The position numbers and the translations under genes were made by a program. This document shows positions 21,186-32,133 of a DNA stretch of 64,000 nt, in pieces (within the stretch, counting starts at the first letter, position 1; every line of letters begins with the position of its first letter). This DNA is from Osmia lignaria lignaria (Eukaryota; Arthropoda; Insecta; Hymenoptera; Megachilidae): NCBI RefSeq assembly GCF_051020975.1, contig NW_027478168.1, positions 2,046,001-2,110,000 of the forward strand, read 5' to 3'. The notes below the pieces were generated by a model that saw only the letters and a list, made by a program, of their open reading frames with translations, was not told the origin of the DNA and did not search any database.

Positions 21186-22151
21186 TTGCAGATTTATCTC
21201 AAGGGAAGGGGCCTAACGGACATATTTCGAGATATTTCTTCTTCTTGTTGTTCTTCTTCTGCACAGCTAAACTGGAAGTGGCATTTCCAGCTCGCAATAG
21301 TGCAGAGTTATCTCAAAGAGAGGGGCCACGGTGTTTCTGTATCTCTATTATGTTGGTGCGGCTTCGGAACTTTTAAATATCTTGATATATCTCGAGAACT
21401 ACGCATCTGATCAAAAAATATCATAGAAGATAAAAAGTAGGAAGCTTAATTCTCTACAAAAAAGGTCTCTTAACATTTTGCCATAGCTCGCTTCGTTTCC
21501 GAGATATTTGCAGATTTATCTCAAGGGAAGGGGCCTGACGGACATATTTCGAGATATTTCTTCTTCTTGTTGTTCTTCTTCTGCACAGCTAAGCTGGAAG
21601 TGGCATTTGCGGCTCGCACTAGTGCAGAGTTATCTCAAAGAAAGGGGCCACGGTGTTTCTGTATCCCTATTATGTTGGTGCGGCTTCGGAACTTTTAAAT
21701 ATCTCGATGTATCTCGAAAACTACGCTTCTGATCAGAAAATATCATAGAACATAAATTGTAGGAAACATAATTCTCTACAAAAAAGGTCTCTTAACATTT
21801 TGCCATAGCTCGCTTCGTTTCCGAGATATTTGCAGATATATCTCAAGGGAAGGGGCCTGACGGACATATTTCGAGATATTTCTTCTTCTTGTTGTTCTTC
21901 TTCTGCACAGCTAAGCTGGAAGTGGCATTTACAGCTCGCAATAGTGCAGAGTTATCTCAAAGAAAGGGGCCACGGTGTTTCTGTATCTCTATTATGTTGG
22001 TGCGGCTTCGGAACTTTTAAATATCTTGATATATCTCGAGAACTACGCATTTAATCAAAAAATATCATAGAACATAAAAAGTAGGAAACTTAATTCTCTA
22101 CAAAAAAGGTCTCTTAACATTTTGCCATAGCTCGCTTCGTTTCCGAGATAT
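21186..22151 (+). repeat. Three-unit block copied 2254 bp downstream (left copy)
   Basis: Units 21186, 21508 and 21830 correspond to 23440, 23762 and 24084. The markers are CCTAACGG with AAACTGG and GGAAGCTTAATT, then TATCCCTATT with GATCAGAAAATATC, then CGCATTTAATC. The GATCAGAAAATATC variant is seen only in units 21508 and 23762. The preceding units 20864 and 23118 are unrelated in type, so the block boundary is sharp. Confidence 0.87.
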
Positions 22152-22473
22152 TTGCAGATTTATCTCAAGGGAAGGGGCCTGACGGACATATTTCGAGATA
22201 TTTCTTCTTCTTGTTGTTCTTCTTCTGCACAGCTAAGCTGGAAGTGGCATTTGCGGCTCGCACTAGTGCAGAGTTATCTCAAAGAAAGGGGCCACGGTGT
22301 TTCTGTATCTCTATTATGTTGGTGCGGCTTCGGAACTTTTAAATATCTTGATATATCTCGAGAACTACGCATCTGATCAAAAAATATCATAGAACATAAA
22401 AAGTAGGAAACTTAATTCTCTACAAAAAAGGTCTCTTAACATTTTGCCATAGCTCTCTTCGTTTCCGAGATAT
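22152..22473 (+). repeat. Single monomer between copied blocks (recombinant type)
   Basis: This unit has a family 2 middle (GCACTAGTGC) and a family 1 end (CTCGAGAACTACGCATC, AAAAAGTAGG), so it is an inter-family recombinant. It sits exactly between the block that is copied 2254 bp downstream and the block that is a copy from 3220 bp upstream, which makes it a plausible join point of two copying events. Confidence 0.75.
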
Positions 22474-23439
22474 TTGCAGATTTATCTCAAGGGAAGGGGC
22501 CTGACGGACATATTTCGAGATATTTCTTCTTCTTGTTGTTCTTCTTCTGCACAGCGAAGCTGGAAGTGGCATTTGCGGCTCGCACTAGTGCAGAGTTATC
22601 TCAAAGAAAGGGGCCACGGTGTTTCTGTATCTCTATTATGTTGGTGCGGCTTCGAAACTTTTAAATATCTCGATGTATCTCGAAAACTACGCTTCTGATC
22701 AAAAAATATCATAGAACATAAATTGTAGGAAACATAATTCTCTACAAAAAATGTCTCTTAACATTTTGCCATAGCTCGCTTCGTTTCCGAGATATTTGCA
22801 GATTCAGCTCAAAGGAACTGGCCTGACGGACATATTTCGAGATATTTCTTCTTCTTGTTGTTCTTCTTCTGCACAGCTAAGCTGGAAGTGGCATTTACAG
22901 CTCGCAATAGTGCAGAGTTATCTCAAAGAAAGGGGCCACGGTGTTTCTGTATCTCTATTATGTTGGTGCGGCTTCGGAACTTTTAAATATCTTGATATAT
23001 CTCGAGAACTACGCATCTGATCAAAAAATATCATAGAACATAAATTGTAGGAAACATAATTCTCTACAAAAAAGGTCTCTTAACATTTTGCCATAGCTCG
23101 CTTCGTTTCCGAGATATTTGCAGATATATCTCAAGGGAAGGGGCCTGACGGACATATTTCGAGATATTTCTTCTTCTTGTTGTTCTTCTTCTGCACAGCT
23201 AAGCTGGAAGTGGCATTTACAGCTCGCAATAGTGCAGAGTTATCTCAAAGAAAGGGGCCACGGTGTTTCTGTATCTCTATTATGTTGGTGCGGCTTCGGA
23301 ACTTTTAAATATCTTGATATATCTCGAGAACTACGCATTTAATCAAAAAATATCATAGAACATAAAAAGTAGGAAACTTAATTCTCTACAAAAAAGGTCT
23401 CTTAACATTTTGCCATAGCTCGCTTCGTTTCCGAGATAT
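22474..23439 (+). repeat. Copy of the 19254-20219 block
   Basis: This is the right-hand partner at 3220 bp (ten monomers). It holds CACAGCGAAGC with CTTCGAAACTTTT, GATTCAGCTCAAAGG, and CGCATTTAATC units in the same order. It is followed by the copy of the 21186 block instead of by the counterpart of 20220. Confidence 0.87.
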
Positions 23440-25049
23440 TTGCAGATTTATCTCAAGGGAAGGGGCCTAACGGACATATTTCGAGATATTTCTTCTTCTT
23501 GTTGTTCTTCTTCTGCACAGCTAAACTGGAAGTGGCATTTCCAGCTCGCAATAGTGCAGAGTTATCTCAAAGAGAGGGGCCACGGTGTTTCTGTATCTCT
23601 ATTATGTTGGTGCGGCTTCGGAACTTTTAAATATCTTGATATATCTCGAGAACTACGCATCTGATCAAAAAATATCATAGAAGATAAAAAGTAGGAAGCT
23701 TAATTCTCTACAAAAAAGGTCTCTTAACATTTTGCCATAGCTCGCTTCGTTTCCGAGATATTTGCAGATTTATCTCAAGGGAAGGGGCCTGACGGACATA
23801 TTTCGAGATATTTCTTCTTCTTGTTGTTCTTCTTCTGCACAGCTAAGCTGGAAGTGGCATTTGCGGCTCGCACTAGTGCAGAGTTATCTCAAAGAAAGGG
23901 GCCACGGTGTTTCTGTATCCCTATTATGTTGGTGCGGCTTCGGAACTTTTAAATATCTCGATGTATCTCGAAAACTACGCTTCTGATCAGAAAATATCAT
24001 AGAACATAAATTGTAGGAAACATAATTCTCTACAAAAAAGGTCTCTTAACATTTTGCCATAGCTCGCTTCGTTTCCGAGATATTTGCAGATATATCTCAA
24101 GGGAAGGGGCCTGACGGACATATTTCGAGATATTTCTTCTTCTTGTTGTTCTTCTTCTGCACAGCTAAGCTGGAAGTGGCATTTACAGCTCGCAATAGTG
24201 CAGAGTTATCTCAAAGAAAGGGGCCACGGTGTTTCTGTATCTCTATTATGTTGGTGCGGCTTCGGAACTTTTAAATATCTTGATATATCTCGAGAACTAC
24301 GCATTTAATCAAAAAATATCATAGAACATAAAAAGTAGGAAACTTAATTCTCTACAAAAAAGGTCTCTTAACATTTTGCCATAGCTCGCTTCGTTTCCGA
24401 GATATTTGCAGATTTATCTCAAGGGAAGGGGCCTGACGGACATATTTCGAGATATTTCTTCTTCTTGTTGTTCTTCTTCTGCACAGCTAAGCTGGAAGTG
24501 GCATTTGCGGCTCGCACTAGTGCAGAGTTATCTCAAAGAAAGGGGCCACGGTGTTTCTGTATCTCTATTATGTTGGTGCGGCTTCGGAACTTTTAAATAT
24601 CTCGATGTATCTCGAAAACTACGCTTCTGATCAAAAAATATCATACAACATAAATTGTAGGAAACATAATTCTCTACAAAAAAGGTCTCTTAACATTTTG
24701 CCATAGCTCGCTTCGTTTCCGAGATATTTGCAGATATATCTCAAGGGAAGGGGCCTGACGGACATATTTCGAGATATTTCTTCTTCTTGTTGTTCTTCTT
24801 CTGCACAGCTAAGCTGGAAGTGGCATTTACAGCTCGCAATAGTGCAGAGTTTTCTCAAAGAAAGGGGCCACGGTGTTTCTGTATCTCTATTATGTTGGTG
24901 CGGCTTCGGAACTTTTAAATATCTCGATGTATCTCGAAAACTACGCTTCTGATCAAAAAATATCATAGAACATAAATTGTAGGAAACATAATTCTCTACA
25001 AAAAATGTCTCTTAACATTTTGCCATAGCTCGCTTCGTTTCCGAGATAT
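23440..25049 (+). repeat. Copies of the 21186-22151 and 19898-20863 blocks, joined
   Basis: Units 23440, 23762 and 24084 match 21186-22151 (offset 2254 bp). Units 24084, 24406 and 24728 match 19898-20863 (offset 4186 bp). Unit 24084 belongs to both and is where the two source blocks are spliced together; its CGCATTTAATC type is the same in both sources. The unit after it (25050) starts the copy of the 17000 block. Confidence 0.85.
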
Positions 25050-27280
25050 TTGCAGATTCAGCTCAAAGGAACTGGTCTGACGGACATATTTCGAGATATT
25101 TCTTCTTCTTGTTGTTCTTCTTCTGCACAGCTAAGCTGGAGGTGGCATTTACAGCTCGCAATAGTGCAGAGTTATCTCAAAGAAAGGGGCCACGGTGTTT
25201 CTGTATCTCTATTATGTTGGTGCGGCTTCGGAACTTTTAAATATCTTGATATATCTCGAGAACTACGCATCTGATCAAAAAATATCATGGAAGATAAAAA
25301 GTAGGAAACTTAATTCTCTACAAAAAAGGTCTCTTAACATTTTGCCATAGCTCGCATCGTTTCCGAGATATTTGCAGATTTATCTCAAGGGAAGGGGCCT
25401 GACGGACATATTTCGAGATACTTCTTCTTCTTGTTGTTCTTCTTCTGCACAGCTAAGCTGGAAGTGGCATTTGCGGCTCGCACTAGTGCAGAGTTATCTC
25501 AAAGAAAGGGGCCACGGTGTTTCTGTATCTCTATTATGTTGGTGCGGCTTCGGAACTTTTAAATATCTCGATGTATCTCGAAAACTACGCTTCTGATCAA
25601 AAAATATCATAGAACATAAATTGTAGGAAACATAATTCTCTACAAAAAATGTCTCTTAACATTTTGCCATAGCTCGCTTCGTTTCCGAGATATTTGCAGA
25701 TTCAGCTCAAAGGAACTGGCCTGACGGACATATTTCGAGATATTTCTTCTTCTTGTTGTTCTTCTTCTGCACAGCTAAGCTGGAAGTGGCATTTGCGGCT
25801 CGCACTAGTGCAGAGTTATCTCAAAGAAAGTGGCCACGGTCTTTCTGTATCTCTATTATGTTGGTGCGGCTTCGGAACTTTTAAATATCTCGATATATCT
25901 CGAAAACTACGCTTCTGATCAAAAAATATCATAGAGCATAAATTGTAGGAAACAGAATTCTCTACAAAACAGGTCTCTTAACATTTTGCCATAGCTCGCT
26001 TCGTTTCCGAGATATTTGCAGATTTATCTCAAGGGAAGGGGCCTAACGGACATATTTCGAGATATTTCTTCTTCTTGTTGTTCTTCTTCTGCACAGCTAA
26101 ACTGGAAGTGGCATTTCCAGCTCGCAATAGTGCAGAGTTATCTCAAAGAGAGGGGCCACGGTGTTTCTGTATCTCTATTATGTTGGTGCGGCTTCGGAAC
26201 TTTTAAATATCTTGATATATCTCGAGAACTACGCATCTGATCAAAAAATATCATAGAAGATAAAAAGTAGGAAGCTTAATTCTCTACAAAAAAGGTCTCT
26301 TAACATTTTGCCATAGCTCGCTTCGTTTCCGAGATATTTGCAGATTTATCTCAAGGGAAGGGGCCTGACGGACATATTTCGAGATATTTCTTCTTCTTGT
26401 TGTTCTTCTTCTGCACAGCTAAGCTGGAAGTGGCATTTGCGGCTCGCACTAGTGCAGAGTTATCTCAAAAAAAGGGGCCGCGGTGTTTCTGTATCCCTAT
26501 TATGTTGGTGCGGCTTCGGAACTTTTAAATATCTCGATGTATCTCGAAAACTACGCTTCTGATCAAAAAATATCATAGAACATAAATTGTAGGAAACATA
26601 ATTCTCTACAAAAAAGGTCTCTTAACATTTTGCCATAGCTCGCTTCGTTTCCGAGATATTTGCAGATATATCTCAAGGGAAGGGGCCTGAGGGACATATT
26701 TCGAGATATTTCTTCTTCTTGTTGTTCTTCTTCTGCACAGCTAAGCTGGAAGTGGCATTTGCGGCTCGCACTAGTGCAGAGTTATCTCAAAGAAAGGGGC
26801 CACGCTGTTTCTGTATCTCTATTATGTTGGTGCGGCTTCGGAACTTTTAAATATCTCGATGTATCTCGAAAACTACGCTTCTGATCAAAAAATATCATAG
26901 AACATAAATTGTAGGAAACATAATTCTCTATAAAAAGCGTCTCTTAACATTTTGCCATAGCTCGCTTCGTTTCCGAGATATTTGCAGATATATCTCAAGG
27001 GAAGGGGCCTGACGGACATATTTCGAGATATTTCTTCTTCTTGTTGTTCTTCTTCTGCACAGCTAAGCTGGAAGTGGCATTTACAGCTCGCAATAGTGCA
27101 GAGTTATCTCAAAGAAAGGGGCCACGGTGTTTCTGTATCTCTATTATGTTGGTGCGGCTTCGGAACTTTTAAATATCTTGATATATCTCGAGAACTACGC
27201 ATCTGATCAAAAAATATCATAGAACATAAAAAGTAGGAAACTTAATTCTCTACAAAAAAGGTGTCTTAACATTTTGCCAT
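24950..27280 (+). repeat. Segment copied from 8050 bp upstream (right copy)
   Basis: This is the partner of 16900-19230. All rare markers listed there recur in order. Private changes in this copy include GCTCGCATCG (near 25354), GGGGCCGCGG (near 26476), CTGAGGGACAT (near 26688) and CTATAAAAAGCG (near 26929). The handful of changes over about 2.3 kb implies very recent duplication or conversion. Confidence 0.88.
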
Positions 27281-27303
27281 AGCTCGCTTCGTTTCCGAGA
27301 TAT

Positions 27304-29557
27304 TTGCAGATTTATCTCAAGGGAAGGGGCCTGACGGACATATTTCGAGATATTTCTTCTTCTTGTTGTTCTTCTTCTGCACAGCTAAGCTGGAAGTGGC
27401 ATTTGCGGCTCGCACTAGTGCAGAGTTATCTCAAAGAAAGGGGCAACGGTGTTTCTGTATCTCTATTATGTTGGTGCAGCTTCGGAACTTTTAAATATCT
27501 CGATGTATCTCGAAAACTACGCTTCTGATCACAAAATATCATACAACATAAATTGTAGGAAACATAATTCTCTACAAAAAAGGTCTCTTAACATTTTGCC
27601 ATAGCTCGCTTCGTTTCCGAGATATTTGCAGATATATCTCAAGGGAAGGGGCCTGACGGACATATTTCGAGATATTTCTTCTTCTTGTTGTTCTTCTTCT
27701 GCACAGCGAAGCTGGAAGTGGCATTTGCAGCTCGCAATAGTGCAGAGTTATCTCAAAGAAAGGGGCCACGGTGTTTCTGTATCTCTATTAGTTTGGTGCG
27801 GCTTCGGAACTTTTAAATAACTTGATATATCTCGAGAACTACGCATCTGATAAAAAAATATCATAGAACATAAAAAGTAGGAAACTTAATTCTCTACAAA
27901 AAAGGTCTCTTAACATTTTGCCATAGCTCGCTTCGTTTCCGAGATATTTGCAGATATATCTCAAGGGAGGGGGCCTGACGGACATATTTCGAGATATTTC
28001 TTCTTCTTGTTGTTCTTCTTCTGCACAGCTAAGCTGGAAGTGGCATTTGCGGCTCGCACTAGTGCAGAGTTATCTCAAAGAAAGGGGCCACGGTGTTTCT
28101 GTATCTCTATTATGTTGGTGCGGCTTCGGAACTTTTAAATATCTCGATGTATCTCGAAAACTACGCTTCTGATCAAAAAATATCATAGAACATAAATTGT
28201 AGGAAACATAATTCTCTACAAAAAAGGTCTCTTAACATTTTGCCATAGCTCGCTTCGTTTCCGAGATATTTGCAGATATATCTCAAGGGAAGGGGCCTGA
28301 CGGACATATTTCGAGATATTTCTTCTTCTTGTTGTTCTTCCTCTGCACAGCTAAGCTGGAAGTGGCATTTGCAGCTCGCAATAGTGCAGAGTTATCTCAA
28401 AGAAAGGGGCCACGGTGTTTCTGTATCTCTATTATGTTGGTGCGGCTTCGGAACTTTTAAATAACTTGATATATCTCGAGAACTACGCATCTGATCAAAA
28501 AATATCATAGAACATAAAAAGTAGGAAACTTAATTCTCTACAAAAAAGGTCTCTTAACATTTTGCCATAGCTCGCTTCGTTTCCGAGATATGTGCAGATT
28601 TATCTCAAGGGAAGGGGCCTGACGGACATATTTCGAGATATTTCTTCTTCTTGTTGTTCTTCTTCTGCACAGCTAAGCTGGAAGTGGCATTTACAGCTCG
28701 CAATAGTGCAGAGTTATCTCAAAGAAAGGGGCCACGGTGTTTCTGTATCTCTATTATGTTGGTGCGGCTTCGGAACTTTTAAATATCTTGATATATCTCG
28801 AGAACTACGCATCTGATCAAAAAATATCATAGAACATAAAAAGTAGGAAACTTAATTCTCTACAAAAAAGGTCTCTTAACATTTTGCCATAGCTCTCTTC
28901 GTTTCCGAGATATTTGCAGATTTATCTCAAGGGAAGGGGCCTGACGGACATATTTCGAGATATTTCTTCTTCTTGTTGTTCTTCTTCTGCACAGCGAAGC
29001 TGGAAGTGGCATTTGCGGCTCGCACTAGTGCAGAGTTATCTCAAAGAAAGGGGCCACGGTGTTTCTGTATCTCTATTATGTTGGTGCGGCTTCAGAACTT
29101 TTAAATATCTCGATGTATCTCGAAAACTACGCTTCTGATCAAAAAATATCATAGAACATAAATTGTAGGAAACATAATTCTCTACAAAAAACGTCTCTTA
29201 ACATTTTGCCATAGCTCGCTTCGTTTCCGAGATATTTGCAGATTCAGCTCAAAGGAACTGGCCTGACGGACATATTTCGAGATATTTCTTCTTCTTGTGG
29301 TTCTTCCTCTGCACAGCTAAGCTGGAAGTGGCATTTGCGGCTCGCACTAGTGCAGAGTTATCTCAACGAAAGGGGCCACGGTGTTTCTGTATCTCTATTA
29401 TGTTGGTGCGGCTTCGGAACTTTTAAATATCTCGATATATCTCGAAAACTACGCTTCTGATCAAAAAATATCATAGAACATAAATTGTAGGAAACATAAT
29501 TCTCTACAAAAAAGGTCTCTTAACATTTTGCCATAGCTCGCTTCGTTTCCGAGATAT
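27304..29557 (+). repeat. Mixed monomers, partial dimer
   Basis: Seven units start at 27304, 27626, 27948, 28270, 28592, 28914 and 29236. Units 27626 and 28270, 644 bp apart, share TTTTAAATAACTTGATATATC, which ends the usual open frame after 64 codons. This suggests a degraded dimer repeat. Unit 27626 also has CTATTAGTTTGG for CTATTATGTTGG. Unit 28914 is another CACAGCGAAGC type, related to 19254 and 22474. Unit 29236 has TTCTTGTGGTTC. Confidence 0.8.
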
Positions 29558-32133
29558 TTGCAGATTTATCTCAAGGGAAGGGACCTGACGGACATATTTC
29601 GAGATATTTCTTCTTCTTGTTGTTCTTCTTCTGCACAGCTAAGCTGGAAGTGGCATTTACAGCTCGCAATAGTGCAGAGTTATCTCAAAGAAAGGGGCCA
29701 CGGTGTTTCTGTATCTCTATTATGTTGGTGCGGCTTCGGAACTTTTAAATATCTTGATATATCTCGAGAACTACGCATCTGATCAAAAAATATCATAGAA
29801 CATAAAAAGTAGGAAACTTAATTCTCTACAAAAAAGGTCTCTTAACATTTTGCCATAGCTCTCTTCGTTTCCGAGATATTTGCAGATTCAGCTCAAAGGA
29901 ACTGGCCTGACGGACATATTTCGAGATATTTCTTCTTCTTGTTGTTCTTCCTCTGCACAGCTAAGCTGGAAGTGGCATTTGCAGCTCGCAATAGTGCAGA
30001 GTTATCTCAAAGAAAGGGGCCACGGTGTTTCTGTATCTCTATTATGTTGGTGCGGCTTCGGAACTTTTAAATATCTTGATATATCTCGAGAACTACGCAT
30101 CTGATCAAAAAATATCATAGAACATAAAAAGTAGGAAACTTAATTCTCTACAAAAAAGGTCTCTTAACATTTTGCCATAGCTCGCTTCGTTTCCGAGATA
30201 TTTGCAGATTCATCTCAAAGGAACTGGCCTGACGGACATATTTCGAGATTTTTCTTCTTCTTGTTGTTCTTCCTCTGCACAGCTAAGCTGGAAGTGGCAT
30301 TTGCAGCTCGCAATAGTGCAGAGTTATCTCAAAGAAAGGGGCCACGGCGTTTCTGTATCTCTATTATGTTGGTGCGGCTTCGGAACTTTTAAATATCTTG
30401 ATATATCTCGAAAACTACGCTTCTGATCAAAAAACATCATAGAACATAAATTGTAGGAAACATAATTCTCTACAAAAAAGGTCTCTTAACATTTTGCCAT
30501 ACCTCGCTTCGTTTCCGAGATATTTGCAGATTTATCTCAAGGGAAGGGGCCTGACGGACATATTTTGAGATATTTCTTCTTCTTGTTGTTCTTCTTCTGC
30601 ACAGCTAAGCTGGAAGTGGCATTTACAGCTCGCAATAGTGCAGAGTTATCTCAAAGAAAGGGGCCACGGTGTTTCTGTATCTCTATTATGTTGGTGCGGC
30701 TTCGGAACTTTTAAATATCTTGATATATCTCGAGAACTACGCATCTGATCAAAAAATATCATAGAATATAAAAAGTAGGAAACTTAATTCTCTACAAAAA
30801 AGGTCTCTTAACATTTTGCCATAGCTCGCTTCGTTTCCGAGATATTTGCAGATTTATCTCAAGGGAAGGGGCCTGACGGACATATTTCGAGATATTTCTT
30901 CTTCTTGTTGTTCTTCTTCTGCACAGCTAAGCTGGAAGTGGCATTTGCGGCTCGCACTAGTGCAGAGTTATCTCAAAGAAAGAGGCCACGGTGTTTCTGT
31001 ATCCCTATTATGTTGGTGCGGCTTCGGAACTTTTAAATATCTCGATATATCTCGAAAACTACGCTTCTGATCAAAAAATATCATAGAACATAAATTGTAG
31101 GAAACATAATTCTCTACAAAAAATGTCTCTTAACATTTCGCCATAGCTCGCTTCGTTTCCGAGATATTTGCAGATTCAGCTCAAAGGAACTGGCCTGACG
31201 GACATATTTCGAGATATTTCTTCTTCTTGTTGTTCTTCCTCTGCACAGCTAAGCTGGAAGTGGCATTTGCAGCTCGCAATAGTGCAGAGTTATCTCAAAG
31301 AAAGGGGCCACGGTGTTTCTGTATCTCTATTATGTTGGTGCGGCTTCGGAACTTTTAAATATCTTGATATATCTCGAGAACTACGCATCTGCTCAAAAAA
31401 TATCATAGAACATAAAAAGTAGGAAACTTAATTCTCTACACAAAAGGTCTCTTAACATTTTGCCATAGCTCGCTTCGTTTCCGAGATATTTGCAGATTTA
31501 TCTCAAGGGAAGGGGCCTGACGGACATATTTCGAGATATTTCTTCTTCTTGTTGTTCTTCTTCTGCACAGCTAAGCTGGAAGTGGCATTTGCGGCTCGCA
31601 CTAGTGCAGAGTAATCTCAAAGAAAGGGGCCACGGTGTTTCTGTATCTCTATTATGTTGGTGCGGCTTCGGAACTTTTAAATATCTCGATGTATCTCGAA
31701 AACTACGCTTCTGATCAAAAAATATCATAGAATATAAATTGTAGGAAACATAATTCTCTACAAAAAAGGTCTCTTAACATTTTGCCATAGCTCGCTTCGT
31801 TTCCGAGATATTTGCAGATATATCTCAAGGGAAGGGGCCAGACGGACATATTTCAAGATATTTCTTCTTCTTGTTGTTCTTCTTCTGCACAGCTAAGCTG
31901 GAAGTGGCATTTACAGCTCGCAATAGTGCAGAGTTATCTCAAAGAAAGGGGCCACGGTGTTTCTGTATCTCTATTATGTTGGTGCGGCTTCGGAACTTTT
32001 AAATATCTTGATATATCTCGAGAACTACGCATCTGATCAAAAAATATCATAGAACATAAAAAGTAGGAAACTTAATTCTCTACAAAAAAGCTCTCTTAAC
32101 ATTTTGCCATAGCTCGCTTCGTTTCCGAGATAT
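29558..32133 (+). repeat. 8-mer higher-order repeat, copy 1 (2576 bp)
   Basis: Eight units start at 29558, 29880, 30202, 30524, 30846, 31168, 31490 and 31812. Markers in order are GGGAAGGGACCTGACGG, GATTCAGCTCAAAGG, CGAGATTTTTC with AAAACATCATAG, CCATACCTCGC with ATTTTGAGATA, and AAAGAGGCCACGG. The last three units show ACATTTCGCCATAG with CATCTGCTCAAAAA, CTACACAAAAGG with GAGTAATCTC, and GGGCCAGACGG with TTTCAAGATAT. All recur 2576 bp later. Confidence 0.93.
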
